Shown piece by piece: positions 1 through 10,728 of a DNA stretch of 64,000 nt; position 1 is the stretch's first letter; every line of letters starts with the position of its first letter. The notes under the pieces are model-generated. The model was not told the DNA's origin. It saw only the letters and a list, made by a program, of their open reading frames with translations, and did not search any database. This DNA is from Aquatica leii. Its lineage: Eukaryota; Arthropoda; Insecta; Coleoptera; Lampyridae. Made by a program: the position numbers and the translations under genes. The stretch is taken from assembly GCA_035610365.1 (NCBI GenBank), contig CM069433.1:54178487-54242486 (forward strand), in the 5' to 3' direction.

Positions 1-815
1 AATTCCTATGATGACGACATAATTATTAGAGTATTGAGAAATGTTCTGGATGTGTATTTGACCTACGTTAATTGAGGATTTCAAAATCATACTTTCAATT
101 GCTACGATTACAAACAAAAGTTTATTTTTTCCATTAGTTCTTTTAATAACTCTAACTGGGTTTTATTATATTACTTTATTTTATATTTTATTTTTTAACA
201 AATCTCAAAACCTTCCCATTATTTAAAATTTTTTTTCAATTTTAATAAACGCTACATAATTAATAATAAACTAAGTCGACACATGTAGCGTTTATTAAAA
301 TAAAAAAAATTAAAAATAATGGGAAGGTTTTGAGATTTATTAAAAAATAAAATAAAATAATACCATTACAAACAAATTGAAAATAAAACTAAAGAATTAA
401 TTTGTGATAACGCTATATGTATGTGATAATTTACTTTTCATCAATATTAGGAAATTGTGTAGGAGTTGTCGTTAGTTAACAGTATACTTCGAGACAAAAA
501 GTGTAAGTATTTTGTTTTCAATTTAAAGTTTTTTTTGTTTACATTGTCAGTCGTATGCAAACACGACTGTATGTACATATTACGATTGTTGTCACAATTA
601 AGTATAAAACTTTTTTTAATGTAATATATTAAACGTTGCGATCTGTTTAGCTTAAGTGCGAGATATTACACATTTGTGTGGAATTCACCAACGTAAATTT
701 GTTCTTTTTGAATGTAAAAATTAAGCCAACAAATGTAATTATATGTACGCAGTGTTGCTTACCCTCGGGAGCATGTATCAACGTTATTGTCTGTGAGATT
801 TATCGATGAATTCAA
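1..815. repeat. Diverged dispersed repeat, copy 1
   Basis: This stretch aligns by eye, with many substitutions and small gaps, to 29765-30320. Shared blocks include TTGTCACAATTAAGTATAA (near 588 and 30096), the 'gtcgtatgca.acacgact' block (near 549 and 30056) and a 'cttaagc.cg.gatat' block (near 650 and 30157). No coding potential was seen. The left boundary lies outside the window. A palindromic element (172-363) interrupts this copy and is absent from the other. Family unknown; it could be a non-autonomous DNA transposon or an old solo LTR. Confidence 0.6.
172..363. repeat. Palindromic foldback element
   Basis: Two arms of about 80 bp (172-257 and 284-363) are near-perfect reverse complements; for example AAATCTCAAAACCTTCCCAT in the left arm pairs with ATGGGAAGGTTTTGAGATTT in the right. 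They enclose a loop of about 25 bp. The transcript would fold into one long hairpin. The other copy of the host repeat lacks it, so it is a later insertion, best described as a foldback-type miniature element. Similar 'attacaaacaaa' strings flank it near 107 and 365 and could be a target duplication. Confidence 0.7.
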
Positions 816-862
816 AGCTGATATACTAACACAACAATATTTAAACTGACTGACCAATAATA

Positions 863-1458
863 CAGTCGGACTTCTATTCAATGAACTCCTATTTAATGAT
901 TTTTTCTATTTAGTGATGTTTTCTTTAGGATATTGACCTTCGGGTTAAAATGCGTGTAAAAACACCTCTAAAATATGATGTTCAAATTCTATATAATGAT
1001 CTTTTTCAAAGAAAATGTTACCTAACTACTTAAAGTTTTCTTGGAATCACGTACAATTTACTTTACTTTTACAATACCGCATTGTTAAACGGATAAGCGG
1101 ATTATAAGACTTCTTAATTTACAATATAGAAAGGCTATAACTAATAGTACTAAAAATTCTGTACATTTGTAAATGACAAATGCATGAATTGTTTAGAGGA
1201 TTATAGGATTTCCTTCGAGTTTTGAAATGCATTGTCATGTTATTGAACACGTTTCATTTGCAATTTTTTCGTTTCAAGTTGTTTAAGTGTAAAGTTGGTT
1301 AAAAATGACAAAACGAAAGTGTTTATAATTAATATGTATTTCTTATGTACGTTTAAATTTGTGTTTTATTTTTTAAGTATAAATTCTATACAATGAAGTT
1401 TCTATATAATTATGTTTTTGAAGGGAATTTTGAACATCACTATATAGGAGTTCGACTG
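863..1458. mobile_element. pogo/Tigger-like non-autonomous DNA transposon
   Basis: A 596-bp element with imperfect inverted ends (CAGTCGGACTTCTATTCAAT at the left; ...CTATATAGGAGTTCGACTG at the right) flanked on both sides by TA (861-862 and 1459-1460). CAGT ends plus a TA target duplication are the hallmark of pogo-type Tc1/mariner elements. The ends continue inward as repeated 'tctat..aatga' strings. An ATG near 1303 opens a seven-codon frame, MTKRKCL, resembling the basic start of pogo transposases; this suggests internal deletion of a full element. No transposase domain is otherwise present. Confidence 0.7.
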
Positions 1459-1617
1459 TAATTTTATATGCGTCTGATATTTGAGTATCCACCATTATGT
1501 TAGTGGTAAAGATAAACACCTTTGAATAATATAAACTAACAAAATTTTAATTCAATGTTGTTAATTTCCTTATTTTTAAATATTTTCATAATACAAATTT
1601 AAATTGACATAACTTTG

Positions 1618-1752
1618 ATTCAGCGGCTCTCTATTCAGCGGTTCCCGTTTTAGCGGTCACGTTCTAGCGGACCCCGTTTTGGCTGTGACCCGTTTCAGCG
1701 GTGATACGTTTCAGCGAGCTCTGTTCAGTAGCCCCTGTTTCAGCAGAAACGT
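1618..1752. repeat. Degenerate minisatellite, unit about 15-16 bp
   Basis: About nine tandem, imperfect units of the form TTCAGCGGnnnCCGT follow each other: ttcagcggctctct, ttcagcggttcccg, tttagcggtcacg, ttctagcggaccccg, tttggctgtgacccg, tttcagcggtgatacg, tttcagcgagctctg, ttcagtagcccctg and tttcagcagaaacg. The block is much more GC-rich than its surroundings. Units differ, so it is old. No open frame of interest spans it. Confidence 0.75.
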
Positions 1753-2239
1753 AAACTTAGTTGTATTAGCATAACCTCGACCAAAAACTGATTAACTTAT
1801 CAAGTACTTTGGTTATTTAGATCTGTTTTTTTTTCTCAAAGTTACTGCTATTATGGCAAATTTAATTACTTTTTGAGTAATTACAAATTAATGCATTATG
1901 TGAATGAGGGTTTAACAATTAAACAGCTATTAGTGCAGTGGATTATAACTTTGGAATCTTCTTCATGTCCTATGTAAATTGTGCAAAAGGGATTATCATT
2001 TCAATCTTGATGTTTGAATATTCAATACGTGATTACCCTAATTACAGATCGTGATGTTTAAGCTTATTCAATTACTTAGAATATTATGTTGTTATTTTTG
2101 TAAGTATTTAAAGCAGCAATTTTGCAATTAAGTTCTGTCTTTGTATTTAGACAGTACAGTTACTTCAATGTGTTGTTAGTGAGAAATAGATTTTTTTTAA
2201 ATTAAAAAAAAATGCTGAAGCTTGTAGTCTCCACGATTT

Positions 2240-3340
2240 TTGTTATATTGTGGACTAAATTGCAAAAATCAAAAGCTTTAGCTTGAAGCGGGGTTGCAAA
2301 GGAAAACTTAGAAATTTTCCGAACAACACTCTACCACAAGAGCAAAGAGAACATAACCACTTAACAGATCTTGTAAGTGCTAATCTAAAAAACAATTTGA
2401 GTGCAATGAAAGATCGTGCAAAAACCGGTACAACAGCAATTTCAATATTTTACGAAGAAGCACGTGCTACAGTTTTGACTAAATCCGCATTAACCGCTAT
2501 CTTTCCGATTTTCCGTTCTGATACAGTATTATATCGTGGACGATAACCCCCTACTGCCAAAAAGTTTAAACAAAGTCAGAATTCCCAAAAATTTGCGAGG
2601 AACAACTACTGGTGAAAATTTCGTTGCGCACGAAAGCGAAGATAAGTCGATAATTATATTTGCCATAATCAAAATTATAAAAAATGTGTTTAATGATACA
2701 CACTGGTTTATGGACGGTACATTTAGTGCTGCCCAGCCGTTTTATCAACAAGTATTTACCATACACAGTTTGGCAGACAACAAAATTTTACCGGTGATAT
2801 ATTGCATGTTTTCAGTAAAATTTTGAAATATATATGTGAGTGTCTTTTGAATCATAAAAAACATATGTATTGTTATCGGCTTCCAAATGCATCCCAATAG
2901 TATAACTATAGAGTTTGAAACTGGATTGATTCTTGCAATTCAGCAAGAATATCACATGGTAAGAATTCGAGGATGTTAATTCTACACAACGAGATTGTTT
3001 GTACTCACTGTCGTATGTTACTCGCACTAGCATTTCTTCCCAGGAATCTTATTGAAACTACTTTCGATTAGTTGGCAGATGATGCACCGATACTTGTTAT
3101 GAAATATGTATGGCATTAGTAGACGAACCAACAACGATGTGGAGGGTTAGCATAACCGTTTAACAAAACTGGTATGAAAATATCACCCTAATATGTACGA
3201 ATTCCTTAAAAAACCGAAGACAAAATGTAACTAATTCTAATAAGGTTTATATGCAAATAAACCAACGCATAGAACGATTGCAAGGACAATATGACAATGG
3301 TATATCTTACAATCTAAACAACTCCGTTGCTTTTTAATTA
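2240..3340 (+). pseudogene. FLYWCH zinc-finger / MULE transposase relic
   Basis: Decayed transposase of a Mutator-like DNA transposon. A FLYWCH-like tail (a gCKGKL string, then HNHLTD near 2357) is followed by an open segment with KTGTTAISIFYEEAR, then, after a frameshift near 2540, a second segment ending in HWFMDGTFSAAQPFYQQVFT (2701-2760). WFMDGTF is the MULE catalytic-aspartate signature. Further decayed pieces read GLILAIQQEYHMVRIRGC (near 2925), LAFLPRNLIETTFD (near 3027), TNNDVEG (near 3130) and PNMYEFLKKPK (near 3190), in the order expected for MULE transposases. Several stops and frameshifts are present, so the gene is dead. Target duplications and inverted ends were not found. Family assignment is firm; subfamily is not. 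Confidence 0.8.
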
Positions 3341-6300
3341 TTTCAAAACTGTAAAATTGCCTGATTTTTATTTTGCAATAAATTAAAATAAATCATGTAA
3401 AATTGTCCTTAGAAACGCTTAATCAGGTCACTGCCGCTAAATTGGGGCGAAATCTTTAAATTTTACAAAAAACAACATAAAAATTTTTTATGCTATGCTT
3501 CCCTTTCGATTCTAGTGACATAAATTACTATTATTCTTCATGAACCAAATTAATAGTTTTTAATTTGTTTTGAGTTTTTTGATAGTTTGCAATTTAAATA
3601 TAAATGATCTTTAGTTTAAATTAGTAACTGAAACTGGTCAAATATTACAATTAATTAATTATTTAGTCGATATAAAAAGTATTATCAACTATTTTATTTT
3701 ACAAATTTGTTTTATTTGATCAATTATCTATTGAAAATTACATCTGAATTTAATTTACCATTTATGATTTTAAAACTAACTGAAGTTATTGAACAGTAAA
3801 AGTTTTCATGACTAGTTTAAACAAGTATCTGGTAAAATGTTTGCCGTAATATAAAATAAATGTATGATAATTATTTGTCAAAAGTTGTGACGTTTTTAGA
3901 TTATAAGGTCTGTCTAGTGTACAGAAGATTTCTAACATCTCCTGTGTAACAATTTACCATAATTTGGCCAAAAAATTAAAATACAAAATTTTAGCAAAGA
4001 AAAATTATAACAAAGGAGGCAAATTGTTCACACTTTATTAGCTTAGGCTATTTTTAAAGAATCAATTTTTTATTAACAGAAGTAAATTGTCATCTAAGCA
4101 ACTTTCCTATTTTAGCTTCTTTTTGTTTCAGATTTGGTAAACAAAATGTTTTCCGAGACTCGACTTTGGCGTTATAAATTATTCAGAAAATGTATTCTTT
4201 AGAAATCAGATAATTTTTTATGTTTTATGTAACAAAAATACTCACAATTTTTTTAATTGTCTTTTTTAGCATTCCGAAGTGTATTAGTATCTTAAGAAAA
4301 CTGTAGTGTATAGCAACTTGATTTATTTAATTGAAATCATTTCACATTTTGTTCACTAATTTTTTTGTTTTTTAATATCATTTTAATTTCTGTTTGTTGA
4401 CTTTTTGAATGTTAATCAATAAAGCAACATTTTATTAACGATTTTTTAATTTCTTTAAAAGTTGCTTAAGTCTTCGTTAAGCTCACTGCCTAGCTACGGC
4501 ACTAAACAATTTGAAGTTTTATTTTACTCACATTTTACTAGATTTCTACACGTTATGTTGGTAACCAGGAATTTTAATATACACACTTAAAAAAATTAGA
4601 GAAATATTTATTCATTTTAAAATTACAGTTATTTATTTTATTAGTACAAAAAATGTTACTTTTTAAGAGGAATGAGAATAGTTACCGTAATTTAAAACGT
4701 GTTCTTTCAAACATCGTGTTTCTACTGCGTATAAACGTTTTAAATAGAATTTAAAGATTTCTTTAAAATCAGATGTGAAAAACACAATGATGTATTATTT
4801 GTACTACATACTGATTTTCTAATTAATAAGTGAGATAAAAGCTCTTAAACTGAAAAGTGCTTCTAATAAGTTTTCTTCCTTCATTTATAATAGAAACGCC
4901 ATAATGATGATTTGTGTGAATTTATTCTTAGTTTATAATATTACGACAATAAAGTTCTTGTTTTATTTTTTATTTATTATTATTAGAATACATAATACGT
5001 TTTGGTATTTAAAGTACTTACACAGCTTAAATAAAATATAAAAACCCTAAAATCCCCCTCGTTTTTCTTATATACACACTCCCTATGTCGTTGAGACCCG
5101 GAATATACTAAAATCAAGTATATATTAAACGAGAATGGAAAGACTGATGATGTATGCAAATATGCAATCTTCGCAAAACCATGAGTTGTCATTTATTCTC
5201 AACTGACAGTTAACTTCAGTTCGTTGCAAGCAGTGTGTGAGCGACACTGAAACTAGCTTTTGTCATCGTTATGTCCTCCATTATAAATACATTTAACACC
5301 TATGAGAGATTTATATCATAATTTGCATATGTCAGAATATAAAACGACACTTCACTTAACCTTTCAAAATCATATTCTCTTTGTTCGTATTAAATTAAAT
5401 AGAGTAATTCCCAAAGTGGCTTTAGCTGACCCTTTTTCATACATTATTTGATAATTTGCACGTTTTGCCAAATTATTCTTATGTTGAAATACTTTTGATG
5501 CAATTATATATACGTCATGTAAAAATAAATTAATTTGCACTTAAATTTCCAAGCAATTTTAACCCTTTACTTTTGTTGAAGCTCCGAAACGACGTTAAAG
5601 TGTCTTAATGAGAGTAAAGAAATGAACTGAGCGTTAGTTAAAAATATATTTGGCAAATAAATAAGAACTTCTAAATCATTGCCATTTCGTTAATTATACA
5701 TAATTAAAATCCCCCCGTGATTAAAGTAAACCGTTTGTTTATTTTGTCACATTAGTAAGGCGATTCCCTTTCCCCATTTCTGTGATTTTAGGGCCGAAGT
5801 CTGCGTGCTTTCTAATTTAGTTATCGCTGACGATTACCAAACCTGAAAGGACTCATCTCACTCTAGAAGGTAAACATAGCGTGGCTATAATTCCATTAAG
5901 AAATGAACTGAGCCAAGAGCTTTTGATGGAATAACTGGGCGTGTGTAATTTGTAAGTCAAATAAATGTTATGTTACTCAACATACGAGTAAAGTACACAA
6001 TATGCCTGTAAAACAGCTCATGCGAACTTCTATGCTAATGCATTCCCACACCACTACATTTATTCAAATGCAACAAAATAAAACTTTGTTTTGCATGCAT
6101 GTGTAATTACTTTTTTGAATAATCTGTACACGTTGAGTTTTCCTTTCTACGACACGTCTTGTTATGAATGAGGACAATAATTTACTGCGAAGGATAACAA
6201 CTACTGTGCTTTGAAGCGCGAACACACAAGAATGAAGCCTGATTGAATTGAGCACTCGTTTCCGCACGTTAGAGCACCGAGATTGCGAATATCTTCTTCC

Positions 6301-7869
6301 AATAGAACGAAACATTTTAAATTCGATACAGTCCACATATGATCTATCACATGAATATTACCACACAACGCTTTGGCTACTTGACTGCGTTTCAACCTGA
6401 TAGACACTAAATGTTAAGTTAGAAGCTATATATATAGGAATTCTATGTCCTATAAACATTTTTATATAAATCATTGATGCAAAAATAATTTACACATGGA
6501 AAGTAGTTTTAACTTGCAAAAAACTTCTTTAAAATAACAAATTAATGCATACCTGTTTGCTTTATAATTTATTTCTATAATTTGTTAGTGATGTTTGTTT
6601 AATATTATACAATTTCTTAAATAATATTTGAGTCAAGCTCAAATGCATATGCGTATAATAATAAATCAATAACACTAGTGTAAAAAGTTAAACAAATCTT
6701 TGCTAAGAGTTTGTACGATAACTGCGTTGTGCAGACAATATTTGTTTAATACATAAATTACAGCAAATCTTATCTTTACTAAAAAACATGCATGGAGAGA
6801 AAATGTTATTAGATCTGCCCAGAAAATATCTATTCTATAGTATATTGTAAAACGAGTATTACAATGTCGATAAATATGGGACGAGCAACTTTGCAATATA
6901 CGAGCGTTACAAAAAGGAATTGTTTTTTTACACTACTTTCTTTAATTAACTTTACAGCTTATAGATTTGACGAACCACGACATGAAAAAGTATTGCTGAA
7001 TGCTCATTGCCCTGAGAAATTTCTCTAATTTTAGAGGACCTCCTATACAATAGCCTTTGTAATTATTTCATTTTTTTTTAAGTTTCTAGCTCTTATAATT
7101 TCAACAAAAAAGCGAATTTTGTAGAGGCTGGCAACGCGTCAAAGCGGCCGTTTTACAACCCCCTTAACGTGTACCACAAGTACAACTTGTGCAAGTTTAA
7201 ACTTCTTGAGCGTGGACTGACTTGTTTGCATAGTCCAATCACAAAGTCTATATTAATAGTACATATTTTATTCAAATATAGTCGCGTCGTGAGCTGTTAT
7301 TGTGCGTTTCTTTTAATATGGTGTACAAATAATTTAAACGTATTTTGCAATACACGTGGTTGTTTTGTTCTGTTAAATAGATATAACAAATTTTGTAAAA
7401 AAACCGTATCATGCTTATTTTTATATAAAACTAATAATGCATCGTAGGCACCACATAAAGGATGTCATACATGTGTTGAACATCTTAGAAAATGAAGTAA
7501 CGGAAACATTTTTTGCTTGTTATTTGCTATTCTTATGGTATGGCACGAACCATGCTGAAGCTATCTGTATCTGCCTGTAAAACCTCCATCAGAAGGTATA
7601 GAGGTAAAGCGGATGTTGCCGAGGTTACGGAAGAAGAATTTTATCGACTAGAAAATACTTTAAAGCATTAGTCTGGGTTTGAAAAATAACTTTTTTCTTA
7701 CTTATTTCAAAAGTAAAATACATTGAGTGTGCATTGTAAAAATTTTACGCCAAAATTCAAAATATTAATGAAGTTATAAGAATATTTAAGAGCGTTTCGT
7801 AGTTGCATGTTACTATACGATCATTATTTAGTGCGTAAATATCTACTAAGAACGTAAAAATAGAGAAAA
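3341..7869. other. AT-rich non-coding stretch, no recognisable gene
   Basis: Both strands were read across this interval. Frames longer than 60 codons exist (for example minus 6064-6336 and 6201-6407, plus 7169-7447) but match no family I know, have no partner exons and are within what AT-rich DNA gives by chance. A short string 'aagaaatgaactgagc' recurs at about 5618 and 5901. Nothing else was supported. Confidence 0.5.
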
Positions 7870-8457
7870 AAGAAAAAAGAACGTGGCGCTAGAAATCTTG
7901 AAGATCCTGCTATCAAGAGAAAATTTTATGGTAAGAGACACACTATTGAAGAAGATACTACGATTGTAAGCATTTCTTCTAAAAAACTGAAAAAACAAAA
8001 TGATTTCGAATCTGTCTACGTACGGTTTTCTGTTTTATAGTGTAGTACATTTACTGCTTTACAAAGTGTTTTTTGGTGCAAAGTTTGTAATAGTGATATA
8101 AAGTTTTTAAAAAAATCACCAGTAGGATTAGGATTCACTTTGTGTGTAAAATGTAATTGTGGCACAATGTTTACAGTTGACTCTTGCCCGAAACTGAAAA
8201 ATGCATTTGAAGTAAACAAGCGTTTTGCAATGAGGCTACTTGGCGTTGGCGTATTAGGCATACATTTTTTTGTTCACTGATGTATTTAGGAACTGGGTTG
8301 AGTAAAAGTGGTTACTACAGTTACCTTCAAATACATATCGCCATGAAAATCGTAGCACAAATGAGTTGCAAGGCAAAAAAAGTTGCTGAGAATGATGCCT
8401 ACAAAAAAATTGAAAGCATATTATACGCCCCAAGCATAAACCATTAATGTAAGTATC
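7870..8457 (+). pseudogene. Mutator-like transposase (PF20700-type) relic, N-terminal half
   Basis: Reading from 7870, one frame gives RNLEDPAIKRKFYGKRHTIE, then a single stop at 8038-8040, then VFWCKVCNSDIKF, LGFTLCVKCNCGTMF, DSCPKLKNAFEVNKRFAMRL and LLGVGVLGI. This cysteine-rich block (CxxC...CxxC) followed by 'AMRLLGVG' is characteristic of the 'Mutator-like transposase' domain proteins abundant in insect genomes. After about 8265 the similarity continues in another frame with LGTGLSKSGYYSYL and IVAQMSCKAKKVAENDAYKK, ending at a stop at 8455. Only the N-terminal third of the usual protein remains. This transposase type is distinct from the FLYWCH/MULE relic at 2240-3340. Confidence 0.75.
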
Positions 8458-8616
8458 TTTTTTCTAATCTATTCTTGAAACTTTAATCGCGTTTTTCTCG
8501 AAACAATGTTTTTTTATCTTCTATCTGACCGATTGGTCTGAAGTATATACACGTTATTCTACACATCAGTAGTTCTTGTCGAGACAATTTTCCAATTTAA
8601 AGCCCGGTTTGTGCCT
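8458..8616. other. Spacer, nothing recognised
   Basis: Short AT-rich gap between the Mutator-like relic and the left end of the En/Spm-like element. Confidence 0.4.
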
Positions 8617-8639
8617 CCCAAGTAACATTTAATTCACTA

Positions 8640-9025
8640 TTTAGCTGTGACAGCCAATAACAGGCTGTAAAAGTACTGCAGCAATTAAAACAGGCAAACA
8701 TAAAACTGTGCCAACTAAATGTATAATTTGGATTCTGTAGTAGTGCTGTTATAGCAAGGAAAATAGCATCCAAATTCTAGATACAATGTAGTAGCTGCTA
8801 CAGTGCTGTAACTTCTGAAACATCAGCAAAAGTTTATTTAACAATTTTTACAGTTGTAAAAGTGCTGTAATAATAGCTATGTTAAGAAAAAGTTACTCAA
8901 CACAGGTAGCTGATTTACGCCTTAAACTAGCCATAAACCAACAACAAAATAAAGCTGTTATTTTGTTGACACAGCACTGTGACAGCATCCGTATGGTAGT
9001 AATGTGCGTGACACAACTAATAATT
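8640..9025. repeat. Left subterminal array of TGCTGT/ACAGCA motifs
   Basis: Many copies of gctgt, tgctgt, acagc and gcagca in both orientations occur within about 390 bp (for example tgacagcc, ggctgtaaaag, tgcagcaatt, tgctgttata, agctgctacagtgctgtaa and cacagcactgtgacagc). The density is far above that of the flanks and mirrors 14187-14520. Confidence 0.65.
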
Positions 9026-9104
9026 TGGTGCGTGCTTGGAAAAGGTTTAAGAATAGCGGATCATAGCAACAGCAATAATAGCTTCAGATTCGGAAGATGA
9101 TAAT

Positions 9105-10344
9105 GATCATGAAGATATTTTAAATCGTAACGATGGAAATAGAGTTGATTAAGTATGTGATTTACAGCAGAGTTTGCAAGAATGGGCTAATACACATAAT
9201 ATTAATATAACACATAGTGCTTTGAATGATCTTTTATTAGTATTAGGTATAAAACATTTACCCAATGATGCAAGAACATTAATGCAAACACCTAATCAAA
9301 TTAAAATAAAATTTTTTGAGGATGGTTGTGGCAAGTACTGACATTATGGTATTGAGAAATGTTTAATGGAAACTTTACATTATGTTTTTTTAAGCAAAAT
9401 TCGATAAGTTTTGAAAAGTCATTTCTCTTAATATTAATATAGATGGGTTACCAATTTACAAAAGTGCTAGATATGAATTTTGGCCGATATAATATTTAAT
9501 ATTCATGATAGGACTACACTTATCAAACCAATGATTGCTGCAATTTACTGTGGAGTAAGAAACCTTAAATCTGCTGTAGAATATTTGACATCCTTTTGTG
9601 AAGAAATGAAAAATATTATGGAGAAAGAGCTAAATATTAATGGAACTATGATAAATGTAGGCATAAGATGCTTTATATGTGATTCACCAGCACGTGCATT
9701 TGTTAAAGGTTATAATTATATACTACTTTTATTCTATTTACTTTGAAATTGTTTATTACTGGTGTACAACTTTAATGGACAACATGGATGCTTAAAGTGC
9801 AGTTGTGTTGATGAGTAGTCATACATAAGTCATTGTCATGTATTTCCAATTGATGCACCAAAAAGAACTGATGCTACCTTTCGTAAGCGTGATGATAAAG
9901 ATCATCACAAATCTAATTCACCTTTAGAATTGCTTCCAATAGATATGGTTCGGGATTTTCCAGTTACTGATGTATTACACTTAATTCATATTGGCATAAT
10001 AAAAAGACACTTGTGTGGATATAAATATGGTAATTTTAAAAATTTTAATTGAAAGTAGAGTGCAAAAGACATCCTCGATCTCCGCATGTATTACAAATTG
10101 TAAAATGCCCAAAGAAATTTTTAGAAAAGTTCGAGGATTACATTGCATCGAATTTTGGAAAACAACAGGGTTTTCTACGTTTTTCCATCACTTAAGTATT
10201 GTGATTTTTTCACATTTTATACCTAATGATGTTTATCAACATTTTTTAAAATTTTATTGTGCTATAACAATATGTTCAATTGAATACATTTTTTGTCTAA
10301 AACAAATAATGAAAATTAAAATTAAAGCATTTCATATTCTTTGA
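9105..10344 (+). pseudogene. En/Spm-like (Transposase_21-related) transposase relic
   Basis: Pieces in order: SDSEDDNDHED (acidic start), SLQEWANTHNINITHSALND, LPNDARTLMQTP, GIEKCL, ISLNINIDGLPIYKSARYEF (near 9440, another frame), then an open segment IKPMIAAIYCGVRNLKSAVE ... INVGIRCFICDSPARAFVKG (9480-9710), then NGQHGCLKCSC (near 9777), FPIDAPKRTDATFRKRDD, PLELLPIDMVRDFPVTDVLH and IGIIKRHL. The order 'NIDGLP - CDSPARAF - hG..C..C - RTD - DMV.DFP.D..HL' matches a transposase family common in hydra and insects that I associate with animal En/Spm elements. Several stops and frameshifts and an incomplete C-terminal part show that it is dead. The superfamily name is an inference; the transposase identity is firm. 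Confidence 0.7.
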
Positions 10345-10728
10345 TATTATTCAGTTTGTTTAGGTGCTACAGATAATTTTATTTCTAATGGTTGCGTTAC
10401 TCACAAAAGCACTGTTACTTTCTTTCCAATCTTTGTTGCATGAGTAATTTATTTACCTTTGTTGATGAAATCGTGTACACGCTAATTAAAATTAAACACG
10501 TGCAACACTAAAAAATACCGAACGTTTACACGCAGGTTGGAATAGATAGAACTAATACCAAAAAGTATACAATGTGCTCTTTGCTAATACATACATACAA
10601 TGCGGTGATTATTTTATAGATTCAAAATAGTCCAATTACAGTGTTTCTAACCATTAGCTAAATACTTAAGTATGTGCCATTTTTAAAATTCTCACTTTAC
10701 AGATTATTTTGTACTTTTCTTTATTACC

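Noticed and set aside
6064-6407. Two overlapping minus-strand frames of 90 and 68 codons
   Set aside because: No recognisable domain, no partner exons and overlap in different frames; probably chance.
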